Virus record (IMG/VR): IMGVR_UViG_3300043788_000031
Span: 1 to 41,864 of that record
Direction: 5' to 3' (one strand)
DNA from: a virus
DNA: 41,864 nucleotides
Part shown: positions 8,271-15,484 of the stretch, piece after piece
Layout of the letters: each line of letters starts with the position of its first letter
Position numbering within the stretch: position 1 is the first letter of the stretch
The notes under the pieces: generated by a model
The model's database searches: none
What the model saw: the letters and a program-made list of their open reading frames with translations, nothing else
What the model was told of the DNA's origin: nothing
Program-made: the position numbers and the translations under genes

Positions 8271-8950
8271 CCCTGCGGCCCCTTGTGCTCGTCACCGTCG
8301 ATGGTGACTTTGTAGCAGTTCTGGCTGGCCACGTGGTAGATGATGATGCCTTCGGGCTGCTTGAACCCGTGCGCTCCCTCGGCCTCGCTGCCGGCGTATG
8401 CCAGCTTGCGCAGCCAGAAGTCCACCGCGTCCTCGCCGTGCCCAAGAGTCATGGGACCCTTGTATAGGACCGGCACGACATCGCAGCAGGCCGGCGGCTC
8501 CTGGTCCCCGAGCTGTCCGCTCCAGCGGCTGGTGTTGAACAGGGCGAAGCGACGGTCGGTCATGCCGTACGCGCGGTTGATCTTGTTGCCGTACCACTCG
8601 CCGAAGTGCGAGCCAGGACCGAGGCGAGTCAGTTCTGCTGCCCACGACCACACCCAGGCAGCGAATCCGTAATTGTCCTTGCCTGGCCAGATGAAATTGG
8701 TGCGGCTGCCGGCGCGCACGTAGTGCAACACATCGCCATCACCACTTTCCAGCTCGACGGCCTTACCGCCCTCCGCCAGAACACTCAGCTCGTGCTGACG
8801 ATTTGGAGCCTGGCTCTCAGGATCCTCCAGCTCCTCGCGCGTGAATCTGTCGATCCACACCGAGGCATTGGTGCCGTCGATCTTTTCGGTGATGATGATG
8901 TCACGCTTCCAGCGGGGAATCTTCGGCCATGCCTTGAAATCAAGTGACAT
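8267..8950 (-). CDS. RNA ligase family nucleotidyltransferase
   Basis: An ATP-dependent RNA ligase of 227 aa. The nucleotidyl-lysine motif is TEKIDGTN (K23). It is followed by motif III-like FGEWYG and RFALFN, motif IV PEGIIIYH and a motif V lysine in CYKVTIDG. Such ligases seal 5'-phosphate to 3'-OH nicks, for example in cleaved tRNAs. The start chosen is MSLDFKAW, which overlaps the upstream HD gene by 11 bases; the longer frame to 9070 would lie deep inside that gene. No separate end-healing kinase-phosphatase is visible. Confidence 0.85.
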   Translation of the reverse strand: MSLDFKAWPKIPRWKRDIIITEKIDGTNASVWIDRFTREELEDPESQAPNRQHELSVLAEGGKAVELESGDGDVLHYVRAGSRTNFIWPGKDNYGFAAWVWSWAAELTRLGPGSHFGEWYGNKINRAYGMTDRRFALFNTSRWSGQLGDQEPPACCDVVPVLYKGPMTLGHGEDAVDFWLRKLAYAGSEAEGAHGFKQPEGIIIYHVASQNCYKVTIDGDEHKGPQG

Positions 8951-9647
8951 TTTGCTGCACTCCGGTGATCTGCTCTGCGATCCGCAGGGCTTCCTGTTTG
9001 AATGGGATGAACGCGCGCCCGGCAGGCCACGGGCGGATGAAATTCTTGTCGTCATGGGACAGCAGACCATGGAAGCTCAACCGCTCGCGATTGTAGACCT
9101 CGTTGTCGAGCGGCTTGATCGTCGCCATCAGCGCATCGTAGTCCAGCGTCTGGCCAATCCACGCACCCATCCACTCGAAGATGACACGGTGAGCGCGCTT
9201 GGAGGCATCCACGTACGACTGCATCTCGGGCCGATGCTTGATGGGTGACGGCATGTCCTTGAAGTAGGCCTCCTCGGCATCGTGGAACAGCGCGGCGAAC
9301 CGCGTCACCGGATCAGTGAAGTATTGGGACACGATGATGGAATGCTGACCCACGCAGTAGAACGGCACGTGGCCCGCGTATCGGCACTCGTTTGATAGCG
9401 AGAACGCCAAGTCGTCCAGCGTCACGTCGTGCGGCTTCAGGTCCCAGGGATCCACGAGGTCGCCACGGTACACGCGAATGCAAACCTGCTTCTCGCTGGT
9501 CGCCTTGTCCATGATGATCTTCTCTTGGAATGCATCTGCCCCGATCACCAGCATCGGGTCAAGCTCAAGAGGACCGGAACCGAGCGGCTCCAGCGGCGGA
9601 TAAGACCAGGGACCAGGAATAGGCGCCTCCGGATTTATGAGAGTCAT
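8940..9647 (-). CDS. HD-domain phosphohydrolase (YfbR-like 5'-nucleotidase)
   Basis: The HD metal site is visible as H102 (GQHSIIVSQ), H122-D123 (ALFHDAEEAY) and D131 in DMPSPIKH, the signature of the YfbR type that dephosphorylates deoxynucleotides. The related phage enzyme DatZ hydrolyses dATP in 2-aminoadenine phages. Start ATG is coupled to the upstream stop (ATGA); a longer start at 9671 is less likely. The N-terminal 60 residues are a proline-rich extension. It clusters with two other nucleotide hydrolases, which supports a nucleotide-pool role. Confidence 0.85.
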   Translation of the reverse strand: MTLINPEAPIPGPWSYPPLEPLGSGPLELDPMLVIGADAFQEKIIMDKATSEKQVCIRVYRGDLVDPWDLKPHDVTLDDLAFSLSNECRYAGHVPFYCVGQHSIIVSQYFTDPVTRFAALFHDAEEAYFKDMPSPIKHRPEMQSYVDASKRAHRVIFEWMGAWIGQTLDYDALMATIKPLDNEVYNRERLSFHGLLSHDDKNFIRPWPAGRAFIPFKQEALRIAEQITGVQQNVT

Positions 9648-9913
9648 GACAGGTTCCTCTCCGCCACCCACTGCTCGTGGAAGTGGCCAGGGTAATGCAG
9701 CCCGCGGCGAAGGTGCGGCTTAGCATGATCTGCCAGCACCATGAACTTCGGCCGCGGGTTGATCAGCTCGGTCCCGGCGTATGGAATCAGAACCAGCACA
9801 TGGTCGCCGCGGGACTCACCGGTGCAGTACACCAGGCGCCTGCGCAACAGAGCAGTACCATATCTCTTCTTCGGCAGTTCGGGCGTTTCTGCGGTTACAG
9901 GTTCGTCAGCCAT
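9644..9913 (-). CDS. Hypothetical protein, 89 aa
   Basis: Begins MADEPVTAETPELPKKRYGT, then a beta-rich stretch (LLRRRLVYCTGESRGDHVLV) and a His-rich C-terminal third. A strong GAGGAGG site lies 5 bases before the ATG. The stop overlaps the HD phosphohydrolase start. No family recognised; the neighbours handle nucleotides, but this sequence shows no nucleotide motif. Confidence 0.65.
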   Translation of the reverse strand: MADEPVTAETPELPKKRYGTALLRRRLVYCTGESRGDHVLVLIPYAGTELINPRPKFMVLADHAKPHLRRGLHYPGHFHEQWVAERNLS

Positions 9914-9940
9914 GGGTCCTCCTCAGGTCCAGTCAGGCTA

Positions 9941-10489
9941 CTACTTGCTGGGCGTGTCTGCAATGGTGAACTGGTACGGACTGTGGTCCTTGAACAATTC
10001 CTTCAGGTGGGCCACGCGGGCCTCGGCTTCGTCGATCAGGTCGGCCAGCGCGTTCTGATCCGGGCACGGCGGCCGGTCGTCCTTAAGCTTCCCGTACAGC
10101 TCAGCATCGAGCATGATGCCGGCGCAGGCAATGATACTGGCCAGATGCCGCACGCGGGTAACCTTGTCGCGGTCCTGACCATTCCACCACTTGGACAGGT
10201 GACGCTTGATGGCTGCGTGGTAGATCGATGCAGCCACCCCAGCCAGCCGCCAGTTGTAGCGGCCGTACTTGAGTCCTCCCTCAAGGAAGCCTTCAGCAGA
10301 GAACACTACCAGCGTGTCAGGCACCAGCCCAAGATCCAACTTGCGGCTTCCAATGATGTCCTTCGGGTTGCTCGGCTTGGTGTGGCAGCCGTCAACGGCA
10401 TTTCCCCAGCCATCAGACGTGACACTGACCTTGGTGGTAGTCCCGAGGTCGTGGAACATCTTGTGAACCCCTTTTCCTTTTAAGCTCAT
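9941..10489 (-). CDS. dATP/dGTP diphosphohydrolase-like protein (DUF5664, MazZ-like)
   Basis: The 182-aa protein matches the DUF5664 pattern: NPKDIIGSRKLDLGLVP, then LKYGRYNWR, a helix with AAIKRHLSKW, an RVRHLASIIACAG helix and DDRPP. Members linked to 2-aminoadenine phages (MazZ) convert dATP and dGTP to monophosphates; many others occur in ordinary phages. The start is coupled to the upstream MazG-like gene by ATGA; a frame to 10660 is only upstream read-through. Two further nucleotide hydrolases are nearby. PurZ, the key synthetase for 2-aminoadenine, is not visible, so the exact substrate is open. Confidence 0.8.
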   Translation of the reverse strand: MSLKGKGVHKMFHDLGTTTKVSVTSDGWGNAVDGCHTKPSNPKDIIGSRKLDLGLVPDTLVVFSAEGFLEGGLKYGRYNWRLAGVAASIYHAAIKRHLSKWWNGQDRDKVTRVRHLASIIACAGIMLDAELYGKLKDDRPPCPDQNALADLIDEAEARVAHLKELFKDHSPYQFTIADTPSK

Positions 10490-10821
10490 AGCAGCGGATC
10501 CCCGTTGTGCGTGAAGTAATCCAGGGCAGCCGGGTCGACCTGGCCCTCGGTCACCGAGATGTGCAGGACGTTGATGATCTTGGCGCGCTTCTCGCGGTAA
10601 AGCAAGTACGTGTTGCCAGGCGGATGCACGATACCCAGCCGCTGCGCCATCCCCAGCCACATGGCCAGGTCAGCGCATTCGGACTGCAGGCGGCGCATGT
10701 TCGACTCGAAGCCGGCGTCGTGCTGGTGCTCGCCGAACTGCATCTGCTTGATGGCGCGCTTGCCTACCTCGGTACATTCCTCGGCGATCTTCGCCAAGAC
10801 GAACTGCTTAAGTGACAGCAT
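10486..10821 (-). CDS. MazG-like nucleotide pyrophosphohydrolase
   Basis: A 111-aa protein with the all-alpha MazG metal motif: E14-E15-x-x-E18 in AEECTEVG and E48-x-x-D51 in SECADLAMW. Such enzymes split NTPs or dNTPs to monophosphate and pyrophosphate, and MazG can also lower ppGpp-type signalling. The start ATG has a GGAGG site 4 bases upstream and overlaps the previous gene by 14 bases. It is directly coupled to the DUF5664 gene, so the two probably work on the same nucleotide pool. Confidence 0.75.
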   Translation of the reverse strand: MLSLKQFVLAKIAEECTEVGKRAIKQMQFGEHQHDAGFESNMRRLQSECADLAMWLGMAQRLGIVHPPGNTYLLYREKRAKIINVLHISVTEGQVDPAALDYFTHNGDPLL

Positions 10822-11059
10822 GTGACCTCCAAATCCAGTACGTGAAGATACCCTTCCCCCACGCAAATGTGTAGAGGCAGTTGACGAAAAGCATCCCCCA
10901 GACGTGGGCATGCCAGCTGGAGTAGATCCAGAACGGCTGGCCGACCATGCCGAGCACCGGCGCCCACTTCATCCAGGCTGGCTTGCACTGGGTGATGAAG
11001 ACCGCAGGCACGCCAGTCAGCAGGATCATGAGCTGGTCAATGGTGAGAAAATTCGACAT
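10808..11059 (-). CDS. Small membrane protein, 83 aa
   Basis: Contains two or three hydrophobic segments, near residues 8-24, 33-48 and 53-72, and is rich in Trp and aromatic residues (GQPFWIYSSWHAHVWGMLF). It is an inner-membrane protein by appearance. Its place next to nucleotide genes and away from the lysis cassette argues against a holin. No function recognised. Confidence 0.65.
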   Translation of the reverse strand: MSNFLTIDQLMILLTGVPAVFITQCKPAWMKWAPVLGMVGQPFWIYSSWHAHVWGMLFVNCLYTFAWGKGIFTYWIWRSHAVT

Positions 11060-11228
11060 CCGCGCTCCTGCCGGGATCGCGCCGCACTACGTGGCTGCGA
11101 TACTCCTCGTTCCTCCTGGAGTTTTCCTCCAGCTGCTTCAGCCTACGCTCGTACGCAGACTGTTCATCGCGCTGACGCTGCCGCCGCGCCCTCAGGCGCA
11201 GCAGCGCCGGCTTGGTCCTCCAAGTCAC
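11037..11228 (-). CDS. Hypothetical Arg-rich coiled-coil protein, 63 aa
   Basis: The GTG start overlaps the stop of the metallophosphoesterase gene (GTGA) and the end overlaps the next gene by 23 bases. Nearly all residues are charged, with long Arg/Gln/Glu helices (LLRLRARRQRQRDEQSAYER). It fills an otherwise empty 165-base interval. No family recognised; a basic coiled coil could bind nucleic acid. Confidence 0.55.
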   Translation of the reverse strand: MTWRTKPALLRLRARRQRQRDEQSAYERRLKQLEENSRRNEEYRSHVVRRDPGRSADVEFSHH

Positions 11229-12502
11229 GCGGCTTCCGGCACGTAGATCTGGCGGGCGTACTCACCGGTTTCCTGGTGGTACGTCATGCAGGTCGCCTGG
11301 CGCTCGCTGAGCCAAGCAGCGTGGCGGGCCGCGTAGGCATCGGCTGCAGCCAGCGTCGGGTGCTGGATGACCTTGATGCCAGGGTACTCGCGCTCGTCGA
11401 CACAGTGCTTGTGGCCCGTGTGGGCGTACCGCTTGGTGGTGGCGCCCCACACCTCGGGGAACTTCGCGGCGAAGTATCCGCCCAGTTCCTTCAGGTCCTT
11501 GATCAGGTGGCCGTGGTGGAAGCACAGCATGGTCTTGCCCCACTGGAACTGCACGTACGGCAGCGGTGACATCTCAACCGTCACGCGCGGGTCGTTGGCG
11601 TAGAGCGCGGAGAACATGACGCGCAGCCACACGGAGCCCGCCGGGTCGTGGTTGCCTTCGTTCAGCAGCACATGCACGCGGTCGTGCTTAGTGAGCGCGT
11701 GCTCAATGATCGTTCGGATGATGCGCACCGCGACCACCACCACCTTCTGGTAGCGGCTGTCGGCGTCCAGCAGATTGCCGTGCTCGGGCGTGATGGCGCG
11801 CAGGCTGTCGAAGTGGAGGAAGTCTCCAAGCTGGTTGATGATGCACATGGCCGCGGCCGGCGCCGCGTCGATCATGCGGATGAAGGTGTCGACCAGGACC
11901 TGCTCTGCGATCTTGAGGTCCCACGGCGCGCCAGCCTCTTTGCCCCAGGCCAGCATGCCGACGTGGCTGTCGGTGATGGTGATCAGGTTGCACAGCAACT
12001 TGCTAAGCTTCTTCAGGTTCGGCTTCTTGCTGCGCCGAACCGGCGTGATCTTCTCGTTGGCCGCACGGATGCAGGCTTCCATGAAGGCCTTGAGTTTGTC
12101 CTCTTTTTCCTTGTCGGCCTTGACCCACTGCTGTTTGATTGAGCCCGTTTGTCCATCCACCAGGGTGGACACCGACCGCACGTACATGCCGTCTGGGGCA
12201 GGAAAGCTGCCGCTCTCGGGCACGACATCGCCCTCGTCGCCTGACTTGGCGCGGTACGACTGGTGTTGGATCTTACCATCTTTGTCCACCGTGGTTGCGA
12301 TTGCCGACAGGTGAAACCCGTCGGGCACCGCCTTGGTCAGCGGCGCTCCGGCGGCCGCCTGGGAGCGACGGATCTGATTCACGTACTGCCGGATGTTTGC
12401 CGGCGCGCGACCGAAGTGATCTGCCAGCTGTTGCTGGTTGAACCCTCGCTCCATGAGCGAGGCCAGCTTGGCCATATCAATCGGTCCCTTAGGTGCTGCC
12501 AT
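11225..12502 (-). CDS. HTH-metallophosphoesterase fusion
   Basis: A 425-aa protein. Residues 10-47 form a helix-turn-helix (MERGFNQQQLADHFGRAPAN). The C-terminal half is a calcineurin-like phosphoesterase with all metal motifs: D178-x-H180 (ITDSHVG), D227 (LGDFLHF), G283-N-H-D286, H330/H332 (FHHGH) and G363-H-x-H366 (HTGHKH). This suggests a DNA-targeted nuclease or phosphatase. The start MAAPKGPIDM overlaps the upstream gene by 14 bases; the longer frame to 12571 lies within that gene. Its position beside a small-terminase-like gene is suggestive, but the substrate is unknown. Confidence 0.83.
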   Translation of the reverse strand: MAAPKGPIDMAKLASLMERGFNQQQLADHFGRAPANIRQYVNQIRRSQAAAGAPLTKAVPDGFHLSAIATTVDKDGKIQHQSYRAKSGDEGDVVPESGSFPAPDGMYVRSVSTLVDGQTGSIKQQWVKADKEKEDKLKAFMEACIRAANEKITPVRRSKKPNLKKLSKLLCNLITITDSHVGMLAWGKEAGAPWDLKIAEQVLVDTFIRMIDAAPAAAMCIINQLGDFLHFDSLRAITPEHGNLLDADSRYQKVVVVAVRIIRTIIEHALTKHDRVHVLLNEGNHDPAGSVWLRVMFSALYANDPRVTVEMSPLPYVQFQWGKTMLCFHHGHLIKDLKELGGYFAAKFPEVWGATTKRYAHTGHKHCVDEREYPGIKVIQHPTLAAADAYAARHAAWLSERQATCMTYHQETGEYARQIYVPEAA

Positions 12503-13163
12503 CGTCGTGCTCCAGTGCGTTTTGGTCGCGTAGTTTGTCGGCCCGTTTGGCGAGGCGCTCGCTGATGCCATCGAAGATCTCGGAGATGGCGCGCAACTCG
12601 TCGGTCGTTGCGTACTTGATCAGCTGTGCCTGCAGGTCTTCCTGTTGCTGTTGCTTTGGCTTGGTGAGCTGCAGCAGAAGCCGGGAGTCTGTCATACCCA
12701 GCAATTTCGCCAGATCCATGATGGCCTTCTGGCGGTCATACAGCACGACGTTCTTCACGCGGCTGCGCAGGGCACCCTCTTCGCGCCCTCCCATCATGAT
12801 CGTGTCGAATTCCACTTCCCGGATCGCGGCGCGCCACTTGTCAGGGTCGATGTCGATCATCCGCTTCAGCACCAGCTCCTGGTTGCCATTGGCTGACTCT
12901 ACGAATTCCAGGAAGTCTGACATCGTGGTCTTGGCCAGGACTGCGACTTCGTTCTTGACCCACGCGGGCGTGATGGCCAAGCCATCCAGCATGGTGCGGG
13001 CGCGCTCGACCAGCTCGGCCAGGTGTTTCTTGCGCATCGCGTAGGCATTGTGCTTGGCGGATTCCGCCGAATATCCAACGTCTACATACGCCTTGACCGG
13101 ATCAAGCAGCGCGTCGGGGTGTTCTATGAAGGCCAGCTCTCGGCCATTTGGTTCTACGCTCAT
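12489..13163 (-). CDS. Terminase small subunit-like protein
   Basis: The N-terminal region (residues 8-55) reads like the small-terminase HTH: a helix, then VDVGYSAESAKHNAYAMRKK. Later segments (VKNVVLYDRQKAIMDLAKLLGM) match the pattern seen in Terminase_2-type proteins. The C-terminus is a Gln-rich, charged helix. It would recognise the packaging site and recruit TerL. It lies about 5.7 kb from terL rather than next to it, which is unusual. Another HTH regulator is possible. A GAGG site precedes the ATG. Confidence 0.6.
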   Translation of the reverse strand: MSVEPNGRELAFIEHPDALLDPVKAYVDVGYSAESAKHNAYAMRKKHLAELVERARTMLDGLAITPAWVKNEVAVLAKTTMSDFLEFVESANGNQELVLKRMIDIDPDKWRAAIREVEFDTIMMGGREEGALRSRVKNVVLYDRQKAIMDLAKLLGMTDSRLLLQLTKPKQQQQEDLQAQLIKYATTDELRAISEIFDGISERLAKRADKLRDQNALEHDDGST

Positions 13164-13165
13164 GC

Positions 13166-13264
13166 CTACCTCGTAAAGATGCTGGCCCAGCGGACACCGA
13201 GAGGAGGATCGGTGCGGCAGATGCGCTCAAAGTCCGGGGCCAGCAGGTTCAGACTATACACCAT
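13166..13264 (-). CDS. Possible small protein, 32 aa
   Basis: Fills the gap between the VRR-NUC gene and the small-terminase-like gene. The ATG lies within the end of the VRR-NUC gene and has a GAGGAG site 4 bases upstream; the TAG stop is two bases before the next ATG. The predicted sequence is MVYSLNLLAPDFERICRTDP plus 12 residues. No family. Support is the strong ribosome site and exact packing only. Confidence 0.4.
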   Translation of the reverse strand: MVYSLNLLAPDFERICRTDPPLGVRWASIFTR

Positions 13265-13730
13265 TCCGCTCCTCAAGACGCAAGCCTCCATCGCAGTAAA
13301 TCTTGGTATGACGAATCGCATCGTCAAGCCCGTGCGCACAGACCGCATAGTACCCGCGGTCGTGCATTCGGTCCAGCCATATCTGCTGCTCTTCGGTGGG
13401 ATTCTCGTTGCCGCGTTTCATCTCAATGAAAGCGCCGTGGAACGGGAACACCGGCCACGCAATCATCACGTCGCTGACGCCTACCTTGAGCCCGGTGCGC
13501 TTCAAGGACTCCATGATCATGGCGGAGCGCTTCGGGTCGCCAGGAATGAAGACGCCGTTGGGAACTGCGAACGCATAGTCCCACAGCGTGCCTGCGTTCT
13601 TGCCCTTCACGGTGACGCGCCTGGTCCACAGGTACTGGAAGTACGCCTCCTGCACATCGGTCTCGCGGACCCGGCCGCGGACTCTACTTCCCCGCGAGCC
13701 CCTGAACACCGGCAGCGCCTTGGCTCTCAT
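13254..13730 (-). CDS. VRR-NUC domain nuclease
   Basis: A PD-(D/E)XK-fold nuclease of 158 aa. Visible are an N-terminal ETDVQEAYFQYLW helix, GVSDVMIAW with D87, FIEMKRG with E103 and K105, and the following PTEEQQIWL with Gln (115/116). These are the VRR-NUC catalytic residues. Known members act as structure-specific or junction nucleases, which fits phage recombination or debranching before packaging. The start and stop both overlap neighbours by about 4-11 bases. Confidence 0.85.
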   Translation of the reverse strand: MRAKALPVFRGSRGSRVRGRVRETDVQEAYFQYLWTRRVTVKGKNAGTLWDYAFAVPNGVFIPGDPKRSAMIMESLKRTGLKVGVSDVMIAWPVFPFHGAFIEMKRGNENPTEEQQIWLDRMHDRGYYAVCAHGLDDAIRHTKIYCDGGLRLEERNGV

Positions 13731-14023
13731 CGGATCACCAGGATGCCGCGCTCCAGCAGCACCAGCTGCGTGCGGAACACGCCCTCAGCCAGCATAAGCA
13801 GCAACTCCTGCCTTGACCAGCTGCACTTTTGCCTACCGTCAACCACGTCATGACAGCCAAAGCATCCGTAGGCAGCGATCAGGTCCGGCGACTTCATGCC
13901 GGCACCGCTGATACCGGTCAGGCGGTAGTGGCACAGGACCACTGTTTCCGGCGTGTGGGTGCAGTACCCAGGCACCCGAATCAGACACTGCTGGCCCTTT
14001 GCCAGTTTACGCAGGTCAGTCAC
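13727..14023 (-). CDS. YbcO-like (DUF1364) nuclease
   Basis: 98 aa with close similarity to E. coli DLP12 YbcO: DLRKLAKGQQCLIRVPG, PETVVLCHYRLTG, GMKSPDLIAAYGC and the CHDVVDG end. Cys and His residues (C13, C21, H33, C54, C57, H58) suggest a zinc-supported HNH-like nuclease. In lambdoid phages this gene belongs to the recombination/nin group. The start is GTG, overlapping the initiator gene by 8 bases. Confidence 0.82.
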   Translation of the reverse strand: MTDLRKLAKGQQCLIRVPGYCTHTPETVVLCHYRLTGISGAGMKSPDLIAAYGCFGCHDVVDGRQKCSWSRQELLLMLAEGVFRTQLVLLERGILVIR

Positions 14024-14801
14024 GCAGCTCGCTCCGGTAGAAGATCGTCTTGGACTTGAACATCTTCTGCAGCGCGCGAAGCTTCGCTTGCTCCCAGGGC
14101 TTCAGCTCCAAAAACGGGACCTTGACGATTTCCAGATTTCCACTGACCTGATCCTCCACGTAGAACCGGATGATCTCCGCGGCTGTCGTCGTTGCCGGCG
14201 CCTTCGCGGTGCGGCTCGCCGTCAGGCACCAGTTCACGAAGGTCCGGTTCCAGTCCCGCCTCGGGGTCTTGAAGTCGTAGTTTCGCATCTTGTCCAGCTC
14301 AAGCTGGATGTCGAGCCCCTTGCAGCGGTCGTAGCTTGCGATCTTTGCCAGCGCCGCCTCACTGGGCGACCAGTCGTCCGGAACCTGTCGCGCGCTGCGC
14401 TTAGCGGCCTGACGGTTCTCTGACGGTTCTATTGACGGTTCCCTTGACGATTCAGTCCGACACTGTGTCGGGGGTGGAGCGTCACCGTGTCGGGGGTCCC
14501 CCGTCACTGTGTCGGGGGTGGGCGTCACCGTGTCGGGGGTGACACCGTGTCGGGGGTGGACCATGAACACAGAACTTCGGCCCGGACGTTCCTTGCGAGT
14601 TACGTGACCGCCGGCCTCCAGGTCGAGGATGGCGCGCTGGATCGAGCGGTCGCTCAGATCACAGCGCCGGCACATGGTCGGCATCGATGGCCAACAGACT
14701 CCCTCGTCGTTCGCGTTATCGGACAGTGACAGTAAGACTATCTTCTGGCTTGCGGTGAGCCCAGGAGTATCCCAGGCGGCGGTCATGATCTTGATGCTCA
14801 A
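14016..14801 (-). CDS. Replication initiator-like winged-helix protein (phage O-type)
   Basis: The N-terminal 70 residues are a winged helix (LTASQKIVLLSLSDNANDEG, then SDRSIQRAILDLEAGGHV) typical of phage replication initiators such as lambda O. A Pro/Thr/Asp linker (residues 82-120) is encoded by the iteron repeats. The C-terminal half is helical and could recruit the helicase. It starts at TTG overlapping the upstream TGA, with GGAGAG 6 bases before it; an ATG five codons later is possible. The arrangement of origin repeats inside the initiator gene mirrors lambda O. It is followed by two nuclease genes and preceded by helicase genes. Confidence 0.72.
   Translation of the reverse strand: MSIKIMTAAWDTPGLTASQKIVLLSLSDNANDEGVCWPSMPTMCRRCDLSDRSIQRAILDLEAGGHVTRKERPGRSSVFMVHPRHGVTPDTVTPTPDTVTGDPRHGDAPPPTQCRTESSREPSIEPSENRQAAKRSARQVPDDWSPSEAALAKIASYDRCKGLDIQLELDKMRNYDFKTPRRDWNRTFVNWCLTASRTAKAPATTTAAEIIRFYVEDQVSGNLEIVKVPFLELKPWEQAKLRALQKMFKSKTIFYRSELRD
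14410..14453. repeat. Four 9-bp direct repeats, 11-12 bp apart
   Basis: TGACGGTTC occurs at 14410-14418, 14421-14429 and 14433-14441, with a variant TGACGATTC at 14445-14453. Spacing of 11-12 bp places each copy on the same face of the helix. They lie directly beside the longer iterons in the initiator gene and encode an uncharacterised SSREPSIEPSE stretch. Probably a second protein-binding array of the origin. Confidence 0.7.
14461..14557. repeat. Five iterons (15 bp) inside the initiator gene; putative replication origin
   Basis: CACYGTGTCGGGGGT (Y is C or T) occurs at 14461-14475, 14483-14497, 14505-14519, 14526-14540 and 14543-14557. Spacing is 22, 22, 21 and 17 bp, about two helical turns. 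The copies are read in three different protein frames (as PRHG, PDTV and PPTQC), so the DNA sequence rather than the peptide is conserved. By analogy with lambda ori this is where the initiator would bind. Confidence 0.75.
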
Positions 14802-15484
14802 AACGGTCTCTCCGGTTGGTCTCCCTGGTCTTCCTGCCAGGCTACGAATCGATTCTTGAGGCGCACAAACCCGGCGATGGCCTCGGTGTTGCGCTCGTCA
14901 TCCAGATCGGCCTTGGAGTCGATCTTAAAGACGCGCTTGAGCCACTTATCGGCCAGCTCCTCGTTCCAGTCGCGCACGTCTACCTGGTAGCGCAGGAAGT
15001 CATGGAACCTGGGATTCTTGATGAACAGCGCCGCCACGTTCGAGCGGTGCTGGTACTTCCCAGTCTGTGCGGCCCGCTCGTGGCGCTCCGCGGCTTCCTG
15101 CTCTACGGCCTGCCCGTCATCCCCCAGCTCCACAAAGGCCGCCGTAAAGCGATCTCCGGGCGTCTGACCGGATGCCCGCGCGCAGCCCAGGAACGGATGG
15201 CGCGGCTCCTCGGTCGACAGCCAGAACGTGACGGTGGCGCCGGAAGGCCCGTCAGCCCAGCCGGCCAGCATCACCTCGTCGCTGTAGGCGATGGAAGCAT
15301 CCTTGACGCGCGTTATAGCCGAAGCGAAGATCGTGCCGGCGCGTTTGCCGCGCTTGCGGGTGAACTTTGCGAACGGGTGCTCGCCCGGGTCGCGGATCAG
15401 GCGGAAGCGCACCGTGCGGCCACCGTTGTCGCTCTCCATGGCCGCGCAGAATTCCATCTCGCCCTTCCAGGCTATGTTGGTCAT
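14798..15484 (-). CDS. Hypothetical replication-region protein, 228 aa
   Basis: Lies between the primase-helicase and initiator genes, overlapping both by 4 bases. The N-terminal 120 residues look beta-rich (FRLIRDPGEHPFAKFTRKRG; VTFWLSTEEPRHPFLGC), with a short charged helix near 125-145. The C-terminal third is helical, rich in Trp, Lys and Asp (DWNEELADKWLKRVF). No family is recognised. Its place in the replication operon suggests a helicase loader or single-strand-binding accessory, but the sequence does not show this. Confidence 0.65.
   Translation of the reverse strand: MTNIAWKGEMEFCAAMESDNGGRTVRFRLIRDPGEHPFAKFTRKRGKRAGTIFASAITRVKDASIAYSDEVMLAGWADGPSGATVTFWLSTEEPRHPFLGCARASGQTPGDRFTAAFVELGDDGQAVEQEAAERHERAAQTGKYQHRSNVAALFIKNPRFHDFLRYQVDVRDWNEELADKWLKRVFKIDSKADLDDERNTEAIAGFVRLKNRFVAWQEDQGDQPERPF

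Noticed and set aside
8940-10821. Assigning a complete 2-aminoadenine genome system
   Set aside because: No PurZ or Z-specific polymerase is visible; MazZ-like and HD enzymes also occur in ordinary phages.
14461-14557. Could the regular repeats be a CRISPR array?
   Set aside because: Spacers would be only 2-8 bases and the repeat is 15 bases; they lie inside a coding gene. Iterons fit better.
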